From Lwoffella lincolnii (GTDB lineage: Bacteria; Pseudomonadota; Gammaproteobacteria; Pseudomonadales; Moraxellaceae), in NCBI RefSeq assembly GCF_002014765.1, contig NZ_MUYT01000001.1:124001-188000 (forward strand): DNA of 64,000 bases, in the 5' to 3' direction. Shown piece after piece: positions 56,237-64,000 of the stretch (within the stretch, counting starts at the first letter, position 1; every line of letters begins with the position of its first letter). Both the position numbers and the translations under genes were made by a program. Under the pieces are notes generated by a model. The model saw nothing but the letters and a program-made list of their open reading frames with translations. It was not told where the DNA came from and made no database searches.

Positions 56237-57745
56237 TTAGTTTGGCTTGGTTTTTTTTGCTTTTGCCACATCATCTGCACTGAGTTGACCGCCTTTGTTA
56301 CCAAAGCTGTTAAGCGTGTAGGTGATGACATTGGCAATCTGTTGGTCGCTCAGAGCAATCGCAGGCATGACGCTTTCATATTGGCTGCCATTGACGGTAA
56401 TCTTACCAGACAATCCATTTGCCACGATGCTGGCAGCACGAGCGTGGTCGGCGTTCAGATAGTCAGAGTTGGCAAGCGGTGGGAAAGCGTTTGGTACGCC
56501 TTTACCATCAGGTTGGTGACAAGCAGCACAGTTAGAGTCATAGGTTGCCTTACCTGCTTGAATCTGCTCTTGTAAGTTGGCTGGTGCAGGTATTTTGGGT
56601 GCTTCTTGGGTGTCAATCGCTTGTGCTGCACCCTCTGGCAGATAGACAGCGTCTGTTTGTTTGTGTGAATAAATCTCATGATTTTCTTCACCTTCCACCT
56701 TAAGTATGCCCAATGCCCCTTTGTTAAAGGCACGGAAGATGGCATGGTCAACCAAGACATAATCACCCGGCACATCCACCTTAAATTCAGTGATGGCAGC
56801 ACCACCTGCTGGGATTAGCGTGGTTTGGATATTGTGGTTAACGCCATTGCCGCCCTCAAAGTGAACTTTATCAAAAATCTCACCAATGACATGGAATGAT
56901 GATGTCAAATTCGGGCCGCCGTTACCCACAAATAAGCGAACAGTTTCGCCAACCTTGGCTTTTAGAGCATTTTCACCAGTCAACGCCCCCACCGAACCAT
57001 TAAAGACAACATATTCAGCATCTTCTCGAATGGCTTTTTCCATATCAAAGGGCTGTAGACCTTGTTCGCCATATTTGCCTTTGGTATAAAAATCGCCTTG
57101 CATGACATAGTATTCTTTGTCTACTTTTGGCAAGCCCTCTTTTGGTTCAACCAAAATCAAGCCATACATGCCATTAGCAATGTGCATGCCAACAGGGGCA
57201 ACCGCACAGTGATAGACATACAAACCAGGCTGTAAGGCTTTAAAACTAAAGGTTGATGTATGACCCGGTGCGGTAAATGACGCTTCTGCCCCACCGCCTG
57301 GCCCTGTGGCGGCGTGAAAGTCAACATTATGGGGCATTTTTGAATCTGGGTGGTTTGAGAACTGCACTTCGATGGTGTCGCCTTCACGTACACGAATCAT
57401 CTGCCCTGGAACTTGACCGCCAAATGTCCAAAACTGATATTCCACGCCATCTGCCAGACGCATGACTTTTTCAACGGTTTCCATTTTTACCACCACTTTG
57501 GCGGGGTGGTCACGGTCAACAGGTGGTGGCACTTCTGGTGCATGCGTAACAATGGCATCAATGACAGGCAACTCGCCTTGATGTTCTTGTGAGGCAGCAT
57601 TATCTGCCTCTGCCGTCTTGGCAGCAGCATCTACCGTGCTGCTTTTTGGCTGGGCGGCTTTGTCCGCTTGATTGCTACAACCGCTGAGCATCAATGCACT
57701 TAAGGCACAAATTAAGGTTGTTTTTATCAAAATAGGCTGAGACAT
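56237..57745 (-). CDS. aniA: copper nitrite reductase (AniA/NirK) with C-terminal cytochrome c domain
   Basis: A 502-residue lipoprotein (lipobox LSGC, Cys about 23) that reduces nitrite to nitric oxide in the periplasm. Two cupredoxin domains hold type 1 and type 2 copper ligands (MPHNVDFHAATGPGGG; YHCAVAPVGMHIANGMYG; the later FHVIGEIFD). A fused class I cytochrome c follows, with heme site CAACHQ and a Met in YESVMPAI, which would feed electrons in directly. ATG 57745 is set by AAGGAG; the open frame extends upstream without a ribosome site. Divergent from nsrR, with an NsrR-like box between. Confidence 0.93.
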   Translation of the reverse strand: MSQPILIKTTLICALSALMLSGCSNQADKAAQPKSSTVDAAAKTAEADNAASQEHQGELPVIDAIVTHAPEVPPPVDRDHPAKVVVKMETVEKVMRLADGVEYQFWTFGGQVPGQMIRVREGDTIEVQFSNHPDSKMPHNVDFHAATGPGGGAEASFTAPGHTSTFSFKALQPGLYVYHCAVAPVGMHIANGMYGLILVEPKEGLPKVDKEYYVMQGDFYTKGKYGEQGLQPFDMEKAIREDAEYVVFNGSVGALTGENALKAKVGETVRLFVGNGGPNLTSSFHVIGEIFDKVHFEGGNGVNHNIQTTLIPAGGAAITEFKVDVPGDYVLVDHAIFRAFNKGALGILKVEGEENHEIYSHKQTDAVYLPEGAAQAIDTQEAPKIPAPANLQEQIQAGKATYDSNCAACHQPDGKGVPNAFPPLANSDYLNADHARAASIVANGLSGKITVNGSQYESVMPAIALSDQQIANVITYTLNSFGNKGGQLSADDVAKAKKTKPN

Positions 57746-57846
57746 ATGGGTTCTCCTTATAGAAAGGTTGCCTGTAATTTTCTTCAATGCCATCAATAAA
57801 AATAAAAAGCACAGAAAGGTTAAAATGCCTAGAAAAGGCACTTAAA

Positions 57847-57867
57847 ATACATGTCAAACACATGTAT
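57847..57867. promoter_or_regulatory. second inverted repeat in the aniA leader/promoter
   Basis: ATACATGT (57847-57854), spacer CAAAC, ACATGTAT (57860-57867). The arms share the ACATGTAT word with the NsrR-like box 15 bp upstream but the spacing differs. On the minus strand it contains TTGACA (57857-57852), a -35 match without a clear -10. Possible second binding site. Confidence 0.4.
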
Positions 57868-57881
57868 AATGCCATATCCTT

Positions 57882-57904
57882 AACATGTATTTTAAATACA
57901 TTTT
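57882..57904. promoter_or_regulatory. NsrR-like operator of aniA
   Basis: Core ATGTATTT-T-AAATACAT (57885-57901) is a perfect palindrome matching the NsrR consensus ATGCATTT-N-AAATGCAT apart from C/T and G/A at symmetric positions. A candidate minus-strand -10 (TTATAC, 57869-57864) lies just downstream. The remaining aniA-nsrR gap (57746-58138) holds only regulatory sequence. Confidence 0.72.
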
Positions 57905-57974
57905 TCTTAAAAGTAAACAAATTTTTCAATCTTTTTACATCAATGTTTTATCATGTAAATTAATTGTCATTGAA

Positions 57975-58014
57975 AACAATAATGATTGTTATTAATTTTT
58001 AAATTTGCTAGAAT
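57975..58014 (+). promoter_or_regulatory. nsrR promoter with overlapping palindrome
   Basis: TTGTTA (57986-57991), 17-bp spacer, TAGAAT (58009-58014). The palindrome AACAAT-AATG-ATTGTT (57975-57990) covers the -35. It does not fit NsrR; a Fur-like or other regulator is possible but not assigned. Confidence 0.45.
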
Positions 58015-58138
58015 TCCTAGATTTTTTGCTTGAGTTTGCATGGATTTAATTTGCATGGATTGAGATTGGGCGTTTTAGATTGAGCGTTTTAAATTGACCG
58101 ATGGCGTGTCAAGATGAACATGGTTGCAGAGTGTGATT

Positions 58139-58657
58139 ATGAGATTAACTCAATACAGTGATTTTGCGTTGCGTGTGCTGATTTATTTGGCGACCATGCC
58201 CAATGATGATGAATTGGTACGCATTGATGACATTGCCAAAAGCTATGGGATTTCTAAAAATCATTTGACCAAGGTCATTCATCAGTTGAGCAAGCTTAAA
58301 GTCATTGACAGTGCGCGGGGTAAAAACGGTGGCATTCGCTTGGCAATGCACCCCAAAAACATCAATGTTGGTAGTATCATTCGCCAAACAGAGCCAGATT
58401 TTTTTGTGGTGGCGTGTTTTGCTGATGAGCCAGCACAAGATGATGTGATGACAGATAATTTGATAAAAATCAAAACTTTGGATTTGTCTGTGGGGCAGCC
58501 CGCCCTGTCTTGTGTCATCTCACCTGCTTGTCATTTAAAGCAGGTTTTTGCCGAAGCCACCAAGGCATTTTTGCAGGTTTTGGACAGCTATACGCTGGCG
58601 GACATCATCAGCAACACCGATGAGCTAAGGCACTGTTTGTCTTTATATGATGGGTAG
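58139..58657 (+). CDS. nsrR: Rrf2-family NO sensor NsrR, with an insertion
   Basis: A 172-residue repressor: N-terminal winged helix (MRLTQYSDFALRVLIYLA, recognition part GISKNHLTKVIHQL) and iron-sulfur ligands Cys93, Cys125 and Cys131; Asp8 is in place as the possible fourth ligand. In usual NsrR the first two Cys are five residues apart; here about 27 extra residues (PAQDDVMTDNLIKIKTLDL region) separate them, while CVISPACHLKQ is normal. Nitric oxide destroys the cluster and releases DNA. ATG 58139 is chosen over TTG 58124. Sits between aniA and norZ, its likely targets. Confidence 0.87.
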   Translation: MRLTQYSDFALRVLIYLATMPNDDELVRIDDIAKSYGISKNHLTKVIHQLSKLKVIDSARGKNGGIRLAMHPKNINVGSIIRQTEPDFFVVACFADEPAQDDVMTDNLIKIKTLDLSVGQPALSCVISPACHLKQVFAEATKAFLQVLDSYTLADIISNTDELRHCLSLYDG

Positions 58658-58717
58658 TTTGCTCATTTGCGGTCAATGATGGCTGGATTTATTCAAACCA
58701 CTATCAACCATAAAAAA

Positions 58718-58743
58718 TCCCCCAACGATTTTGGGGGAATTTT
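58718..58743. terminator. bidirectional terminator between nsrR and norZ
   Basis: TCCCCCAA (58718-58725) with TTGGGGGA (58731-58738), then ATTTT on the plus side and a run of T (as AAAAAA at 58712-58717) on the minus side. Serves both convergent genes. Confidence 0.88.
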
Positions 58744-58780
58744 GTTGATAAGAACGAATACTTTGGACATCACATGAGGG

Positions 58781-61057
58781 TTAGTCTGTGATGGGTGTGT
58801 CATGTTTTGGGTGTTTTGGTGATTGACCAAATACCAATTTGACCACCTGTAAAGCGATGCTCACGCCACCGATGATAAAGACCACATCACCAAAGGTACG
58901 CACCCAACGCAATGTTTCTAAAAAGTCTTGTTGTAAGAAGCCTTCACTTCTGGCATACCACAAGCCTTCGGTGATAGACGCATAGGCTTGATAGATACCA
59001 ATTGGCAACAAGCTGGTAAAAATCATCAGTAACAGGCCAAGGTTTAATCCCCAAAAGCCAGTTTTCATCAATTTATCACTGAAGCGATATTCAGGACGCA
59101 AATAACGCACAATCAACAGCACAAAGCCCAATGCCAAGAAGCCATACACGCCAAATAAAGCTGCGTGAGCGTGGACAGGTGTGGTGTTCAGACCTTGCAG
59201 ATAAAACAGTGAGATGGGTGGGTTAATCATAAAGCCAAACACACCTGCTCCCAACATGTTCCAAAATGCCACGGCAACAAAGCACAGCACAGGCCATTTT
59301 AAACGCTCCATCCATTTGGCATGGCGTTGCATTGACCAGTGTTCATAACCTTCGTAACCCAAGACAATCAAAGGCACCACTTCCAAAGCACTAAATGACG
59401 CACCGATTGCCATGATTGGCGTGGTTGTGCCTGTGAAATATAAGTGATGGAATGTGCCAGGCACACCGCCCAATAAAAACAAGGCAGCTGATGCAATTGA
59501 AGAGCCTGTGGCGATTTTTTTGCTCACCAAACCTAAGTTATAAAAAATAAAGGCAATGGACACGGTGGCAAAGACTTCAAAGAACCCTTCTACCCATAAA
59601 TGCACCACCCACCAACGCCAGTATTCCATGATGGCAATCGGGGTATGTTCACCGTAAAACAAGCCTGAGCCATAAAATAAGCCCACACAAACCACAGAAG
59701 CAACAAAGATGAACAACAGATTCTTATCGCCTTCACCTTTAAAGCCAGCCAGCACACCACGCAACATCAAGACCAGCCAGAATAACACCCCAACCCATTT
59801 TAGGATTTGCCAAAAACGCCCTAAATCAATAAATTCATAGCCTTGATGACCAAACCAAAAGTTAAGATGAGCAGGCATGATGTGAGCGATGGCAAGGTAT
59901 TGACCGATGTATGAGCCAACCACCACAATGATTAACGCCACCCATAACAAATCCACCCCAAGCTTTTGATATTTGGGGTCTTTACCGCCATGAATGATGG
60001 GCGTAACAAACAAACCGATTGCCAAAAAGGCGGTGGCAATCCAGAACAAGGCAGATTGAATGTGCCAAGTACGAGCCAAAGAATAAGGGATAAAATCAGA
60101 CACAGGAATGCCATAGAAGTCTTGACCTTCAATGGTATAGTGAGCCACAAAGCCCCCTAAGAATATCTGCACCACAAACAACGCCACCACCAAAAAGGCG
60201 TATTTGGCTAAGGCTTTTTGTGAGGGTGTCAGCTCAATTAGGCTTAATGGGTCTTGTTTTGGTACGGTTAATTTAATGTCATCTTCTTCTTGTTTGTGCA
60301 AGAATGCCCAACCCCAAATCAAAAGACCAATGCCCGCCAATAAGAACACCACACTGGCAATCGACCACATCACATTTTCAGCGGTAGGCACATTGTCAAT
60401 TAAAGGTTCATGCGGCCAGTTGTTGGTATAAGTGGCAACCGTTCCTGGGCGATTGGCGGACGATGTCCACGCTGTCCAAAAATAAAAATGAGCCAGATTT
60501 TGACGAGCCGTCAAATCAGGCAATGTGTTATTTTTCATGGCAAAACTTTCACGAGAGCTGGCAAGCTCTGGGGTGTCGCCATATAAATCAATGTAATAAG
60601 GTGCAACTTGGTTAATCGCTGCTATGCGAGTGTCGGATAACATCACCGTGTTGTCTGACCCCATGCCACTGCCACGGTACTCTTCTTTGAGCTGTTGTTG
60701 TAAGCCCATTTTTTCAATGCTGGTCAGCTCATCAAACGCCTTGCCATGCTCGGCTTGGGCTTTGATGTTAAGCCATGCAACCAGCTCACGATGCAACCAA
60801 TCGGCTGTCCAGTCAGGGGCTTGATACGCACCGTGGCCATAGACTGAACCCAACTGCATACCGCCTGTTGATTGCCAAGCGGATTGACCGTCTAAAATGT
60901 CTTGTTTTGTGATTAAAGTTTGACCTGATGAGTCAACGAACTTATCAGGAATGGGTGGAGTGGTGCGGTAAATCTCAAAACCGCCCCAACCCAATAAGGT
61001 AAAGGTAACGAGCAATGTGATGATAAGCCCCCACCAATGTTTTTTATATTCACCCAT
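58781..61057 (-). CDS. norZ: quinol-dependent nitric oxide reductase (qNor)
   Basis: A 758-residue enzyme (also called norB in Neisseria) reducing two NO to N2O with electrons from quinol. A hydrophilic N-terminal extension (PDWTADWLHREL; YRGSGMG) replaces the cytochrome c subunit, followed by about 13 helices with conserved His residues (LARTWHIQSALFW; HLWVEGFFEVFAT; HHLYFTG; HAHAALFGVYGF). ATG 61057 is chosen: GAGGAA precedes it and MGEYKKHWW matches qNor starts; the open frame reaches 61108. No nosZ is present in the window, so N2O is the likely end product. Confidence 0.93.
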   Translation of the reverse strand: MGEYKKHWWGLIITLLVTFTLLGWGGFEIYRTTPPIPDKFVDSSGQTLITKQDILDGQSAWQSTGGMQLGSVYGHGAYQAPDWTADWLHRELVAWLNIKAQAEHGKAFDELTSIEKMGLQQQLKEEYRGSGMGSDNTVMLSDTRIAAINQVAPYYIDLYGDTPELASSRESFAMKNNTLPDLTARQNLAHFYFWTAWTSSANRPGTVATYTNNWPHEPLIDNVPTAENVMWSIASVVFLLAGIGLLIWGWAFLHKQEEDDIKLTVPKQDPLSLIELTPSQKALAKYAFLVVALFVVQIFLGGFVAHYTIEGQDFYGIPVSDFIPYSLARTWHIQSALFWIATAFLAIGLFVTPIIHGGKDPKYQKLGVDLLWVALIIVVVGSYIGQYLAIAHIMPAHLNFWFGHQGYEFIDLGRFWQILKWVGVLFWLVLMLRGVLAGFKGEGDKNLLFIFVASVVCVGLFYGSGLFYGEHTPIAIMEYWRWWVVHLWVEGFFEVFATVSIAFIFYNLGLVSKKIATGSSIASAALFLLGGVPGTFHHLYFTGTTTPIMAIGASFSALEVVPLIVLGYEGYEHWSMQRHAKWMERLKWPVLCFVAVAFWNMLGAGVFGFMINPPISLFYLQGLNTTPVHAHAALFGVYGFLALGFVLLIVRYLRPEYRFSDKLMKTGFWGLNLGLLLMIFTSLLPIGIYQAYASITEGLWYARSEGFLQQDFLETLRWVRTFGDVVFIIGGVSIALQVVKLVFGQSPKHPKHDTPITD

Positions 61058-61253
61058 GACCATATTCCTCATATTGTTTAGGTGGTATGTGTTGCTTTTT
61101 AACGTCATAACGGTCAGATTGACAGGGTGATGTCTTTATGCAGACGGTTATGGTGTTAAATTCATTATCAATTAACCATCATTCATCATAATTACGATAA
61201 AATAAAACAACTGACATAAAATGACAGATGATGAATCATTAAAGATGATTGAA

Positions 61254-61282
61254 GTATAACATGTATTTAAAATATATGTTAA
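61254..61282 (-). promoter_or_regulatory. norZ promoter with NsrR-like box in its spacer
   Basis: On the minus strand TTAACA (61282-61277), 17-bp spacer, TTATAC (61259-61254). The spacer is filled by ATGTATTT-A-AAATATAT (61261-61277), an NsrR-type palindrome with one mismatch. Bound repressor would block polymerase. nnrS lies on the other side, so one site may control both genes. Confidence 0.72.
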
Positions 61283-61344
61283 TATTTTCCATCAAGATTG
61301 TGATGTATTGTAAGTAAGCACTGATTTATTTTGTGAGAATATGT

Positions 61345-62592
61345 ATGCAAATTTCTTTACCCAAATCACCCCCAAAATCGCCACACCCCATTTTAAACCT
61401 AGGCTTTCGCATCTTTTTTGTGAGTGCCAGTGTGTTTGCGGTGCTGAGCATGTTGGCGTGGTATGCCTTGTTACATGGGCATGTCAACTTGGTCGATGCC
61501 CAAGGTTTGCCCCTTAAAAATGTGCCAATGGCATTTTATTGGCATGCCCATGAAATGCTTTATGGTTATGCCTGTGCGGTGATTGCTGGGTTTTTATTAA
61601 CCGCCGTGAAAACGTGGACAAGCCAGCCAATGCCTTATGGTTGGTCGTTATTTGGTATTTTTTTACCGTGGGCAATGGCTCGGTTGATGTGGTTGGCTCT
61701 GCCGTTGGTCAGTGCTGATGCCACACTGGTAACGGTGGTGATGTGGCTGGCTGGTTTGATGGACATGCTATTTTGGACGTTATGCACATTTGCGGTCATT
61801 CGCCCTGTATGGAAGGTTAAGCAAAAACGTCAAATTGGCATCGTGGCGAAGCTGTCATTATTATGGGTTAGCCAATTGTTGTTTTATGTGGGTGTGTTGA
61901 TGGGGCAACTGAGCTTACAAAAAGTGGGGCTGTATTTGGGGTTGTATTTGATTATTGGTGTGGTATTGACCATTGGCAGACGAGTATTGCCGTTTTTTAT
62001 TGAGCGTGGGGTTGATGAAGAGGTAACACTAAAAAATTCAGCGTTGTTGGATAAATTAAGCTTGGTCAGTTTTTTTGTGTTTATGCTGGTTGATGTGTTT
62101 TGGGGCAATGCGTGGTTACTTAGCTTGAGTGCTTTGGCAGTGGCAGTGATTAATGGCTTGCGATTGTTGGGCTGGCACACCAAAGGCATTTGGAAAAAGC
62201 CGTTATTGTGGTCGTTATATGGGGCGTTTATTGCCATGTGTTTGGGTTTTGTGTTGTTTGCCGTCCAGCCTTGGCTTGGCTTTAGCCACAGTTTACCTGT
62301 GCATGTGTTGGCGTTATCTGGCATCGGTTTGATGACATTGGCGATGATGAGCCGTGTCAGTCTTGGTCATACAGGCCGTAATATTCATCAGCCATCACCT
62401 TGGGTAACGGTGCTATTGCTATTGATGACGACGGCGGTGGTCATTCGTGGGCTGTTACCGATTGTGCTGCCCAATCACTACATGACCTTGATTACGCTGT
62501 CGCAAGGGCTATGGGTGGTTAGCTTTGTGATTTTCTTGGTCATTTATTTGCCAATTTTGTCTAAACCAAGACCTGATGGGTTGTTTGGTTGA
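61345..62592 (+). CDS. nnrS: NnrS-family protein
   Basis: A 415-residue heme- and copper-linked membrane protein with about 12 helices; starts with LNLGFRIFFVSASVFAVL and has FYWHAHEMLYGYACAVIAGFLLTAVKTWT (positions about 68-96), GRRVLPFFIERG and SRVSLGHTGR, all typical of NnrS. It protects against NO-derived iron complexes. ATG 61345 is used; GTG 61333 is possible. Divergent from norZ across the shared NsrR-like box. Confidence 0.9.
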   Translation: MQISLPKSPPKSPHPILNLGFRIFFVSASVFAVLSMLAWYALLHGHVNLVDAQGLPLKNVPMAFYWHAHEMLYGYACAVIAGFLLTAVKTWTSQPMPYGWSLFGIFLPWAMARLMWLALPLVSADATLVTVVMWLAGLMDMLFWTLCTFAVIRPVWKVKQKRQIGIVAKLSLLWVSQLLFYVGVLMGQLSLQKVGLYLGLYLIIGVVLTIGRRVLPFFIERGVDEEVTLKNSALLDKLSLVSFFVFMLVDVFWGNAWLLSLSALAVAVINGLRLLGWHTKGIWKKPLLWSLYGAFIAMCLGFVLFAVQPWLGFSHSLPVHVLALSGIGLMTLAMMSRVSLGHTGRNIHQPSPWVTVLLLLMTTAVVIRGLLPIVLPNHYMTLITLSQGLWVVSFVIFLVIYLPILSKPRPDGLFG

Positions 62593-62725
62593 TGCTCATT
62601 CATGGCTTTGTCAAAAATTTTTTGCTGATTGCCTTTGTTAAAGGCACGCATTTACGCTAATATGTTTAAGCTTATGTTTTTAAGCGTATGTTTCTTTTTT
62701 ATTTTAATGGCTGGTGAGAGAAATC

Positions 62726-62938
62726 ATGTCAATAAATTCTCCGTTAAAATGGTCCGATAGCCTAGAGATTGGCATTCAATTGGCGGATAAATTTCCCGAA
62801 ACTGACCCACAATATGTTCGTTTTACCGATTTGCATCGTTGGGTAACCGAACTGGATGGTTTTGATGACAATCCCAATGCGTCCAATGAGCGAATTTTAG
62901 AAGCCATTCAAATGGTCTGGATAGATGAAGCGGATTAA
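62726..62938 (+). CDS. iscX: iron-sulfur assembly adaptor IscX
   Basis: A 70-residue acidic protein: LKWSDSLEIGIQLADKFPE, DPQYVRFTDLHRWV, ERILEAIQMVWIDEAD are diagnostic of IscX (YfhJ), which binds the desulfurase IscS and tunes iron-sulfur cluster assembly. ATG 62726 follows GGTGAGAG; an upstream in-frame start at 62714 is less likely. It stands apart from any isc operon here. Confidence 0.92.
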   Translation: MSINSPLKWSDSLEIGIQLADKFPETDPQYVRFTDLHRWVTELDGFDDNPNASNERILEAIQMVWIDEAD

Positions 62939-62963
62939 TAAAACAGATTGACGGGAGATGATA

Positions 62964-63359
62964 ATGACCATCGTCTATCAAGTAAATAAAAAGGTGAGTC
63001 TTGAGCAGTTTGTTTTTGTATTAACTGACAGCACCTTGGCCAAGCGTCGCCCAACAGATGATGCCAGTGTCATGCAAGCCATGCTGGACAATGCTGATTT
63101 GACCGTAACCGCTTGGCAAGAAGAGAAACTGGTGGGCATCGCTCGCTGTGTGACCGACTTTGCCTACTGTTGCTATTTATCGGATTTGGCAGTCAGTGAA
63201 CACCTGCAACATCAAGGCATTGGCAAAAAGCTCATTGCGTTGGTAGAAGAGCAATTGCCAAAAACTTGTAAGCTGATTTTGTTAGCATCACCCAAAGCAT
63301 CAGAATATTATGGCAAAATTGGCTTTACACAGCATCCAAGGGCATGGGTAAAATCCTGA
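62964..63359 (+). CDS. GNAT-family acetyltransferase
   Basis: A 131-residue protein with the acetyl-CoA-binding pattern LSDLAVSEHLQHQGIGKKLI and a C-terminal ASEYYGKIGFTQHP. Substrate cannot be told from sequence. ATG 62964 is placed six bases after GGGAG; ATG 62958 overlaps the same site. It follows iscX by 25 bp and may be co-transcribed. Confidence 0.85.
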   Translation: MTIVYQVNKKVSLEQFVFVLTDSTLAKRRPTDDASVMQAMLDNADLTVTAWQEEKLVGIARCVTDFAYCCYLSDLAVSEHLQHQGIGKKLIALVEEQLPKTCKLILLASPKASEYYGKIGFTQHPRAWVKS

Positions 63360-63460
63360 TTAAAAATGCCAAAATATGACACGACACCTAATCACAGCAC
63401 ATAATAAGGGACAAACTCACGTTGACTTATATTGTCGCCAATGACGGCAGCGAATGGCGG

Positions 63461-63511
63461 TTAAGTTATTTGGCAACTTAAGTTATTTAGCAACTTAAGT
63501 TATTTAGTAAC
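63461..63511 (+). repeat. 17-bp tandem repeat between the GNAT gene and tgt
   Basis: Three copies of TTAAGTTATTTGGCAAC with one and two changes (63461-63477, 63478-63494, 63495-63511), just downstream of the tgt stop codon. Not a multiple of three, in keeping with its non-coding place. Confidence 0.95.
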
Positions 63512-63528
63512 CAGGCTTACCATGCTCA

Positions 63529-64000
63529 CTACTTAAGCATCAGCTTGGGTACGGATTGTCCACGTTTGGCATAAAATGCGGTTACAAACGCATCAAAGCG
63601 ATTTTCTTCTATTGACTGACGAATGCCCGCCATTAGGCGTTGATAATACCTTAGGTTATGAATGGTGGCAAGCTGAGCCCCCAGCATTTCTTTACATTTG
63701 TTGAGATGATATAAATAAGCACGGCTAAAATTTTGACAGGTATGGCAGTCGCATTCTGGGTCAAGGGGGCGTTCGTCCGTACGATATTGGCTGTTACGAA
63801 TACGCACCACACCTTGATTGTCAGGGTTGCCTGTTACAAAGTAGTGGCCGTTGCGAGCGTTGCGAGTGGGCATGACACAATCAAACATATCTACGCCACG
63901 GCGTACGGCTTCTAAAATGTCTTCTGGTTTGCCCACGCCCATTAAATATCTGGGTTTATCACTGGGCATGTCATTGGGTAGGTAGTTGAGTACCGCCATC
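63529..64000 (-). CDS. tgt: queuine tRNA-ribosyltransferase, 3' part only
   Basis: The C-terminal 157 or so residues of the enzyme that replaces guanine-34 in certain tRNAs with preQ1. RYLMGVGKPEDILEAVRRG, the nucleophile region FDCVMPTRNARNG and the zinc site CDCHTC with a downstream His (ATIHNLRYY) are clear. The frame runs out of the window at the right edge, so the true start is not visible. Confidence 0.95.
   Translation of the reverse strand, partial: MAVLNYLPNDMPSDKPRYLMGVGKPEDILEAVRRGVDMFDCVMPTRNARNGHYFVTGNPDNQGVVRIRNSQYRTDERPLDPECDCHTCQNFSRAYLYHLNKCKEMLGAQLATIHNLRYYQRLMAGIRQSIEENRFDAFVTAFYAKRGQSVPKLMLK

Noticed and set aside
63421..63480. Short frame from TTG (reading TYIVANDGSEWRLSYLAT) between the GNAT gene and tgt.
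   Set aside because: Only about 20 codons, non-ATG start, and it ends inside a tandem repeat. No support beyond the open frame.

Overview
The window reads as a chromosomal segment of a Moraxella-like member of the Moraxellaceae. The grounds are the protein style of the housekeeping genes, the fused nuoCD, the moderately AT-rich base composition, and a truncated denitrification set made of AniA-type copper nitrite reductase plus a quinol-type NO reductase. The species cannot be fixed from sequence reading alone. No rRNA, tRNA, CRISPR array, insertion sequence or prophage was recognised.

Layout. 1-5832: the 3' part of a very large coiled-coil DNA repair ATPase. 5866-6339: a small AT-rich gene followed by a broken zeta-toxin gene. 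6334-8343 (minus): a RegA/RegB (PrrA/PrrB) redox two-component system. 8520-13130 (plus): a control region with a RegA-like palindrome and an NsrR-like box, then exbB-exbD-tonB and an OprC-type copper receptor. 13201-26064 (minus): holA, lptE, leuS, an alaA-type aminotransferase, dapE, secB, grxC, a rhodanese, hemB, an RND-type outer-membrane lipoprotein and ispB. 26289-28133 (plus): rplU, rpmA and lolA. 28357-51278 (plus): the complex I operon nuoA-N with a ferredoxin-NADP reductase at its end. 51358-54145: a hypothetical protein, a second TonB-like protein and an MscS channel. 54284-62592: a nitrite/NO island with sco, nirV, aniA, nsrR, norZ and nnrS. 62726-64000: iscX, a GNAT acetyltransferase and the 3' part of tgt.

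The most unusual part is the nuo operon, which carries foreign-looking, co-directional genes at three junctions. Between nuoA and nuoB there is a 52-residue two-helix membrane protein. Between nuoB and nuoCD there are four AT-rich genes: a YqcI/YcgG-family protein (the family of heme-dependent N-hydroxylases such as GntA), an MFS transporter, an ATP-grasp ligase resembling L-amino-acid ligases, and an EamA exporter. Between nuoCD and nuoE there is a TauE/SafE permease. The four-gene block has the composition of a miniature biosynthetic cluster (oxidise, ligate, export) and is the best candidate for an undescribed system. Its product is unknown.

A second theme is regulation. Three nearly identical 17-bp palindromes matching the NsrR consensus lie upstream of aniA, between norZ and nnrS, and upstream of exbB-exbD-tonB-oprC. 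This suggests that NO sensing is coupled to copper acquisition for the copper nitrite reductase, with SCO as a likely copper chaperone. The RegA-like palindrome next to the exbB box, beside the regB gene itself, suggests redox input as well. A third theme is the many short tandem duplications, mostly with unit lengths divisible by three inside genes, spread over the whole window.
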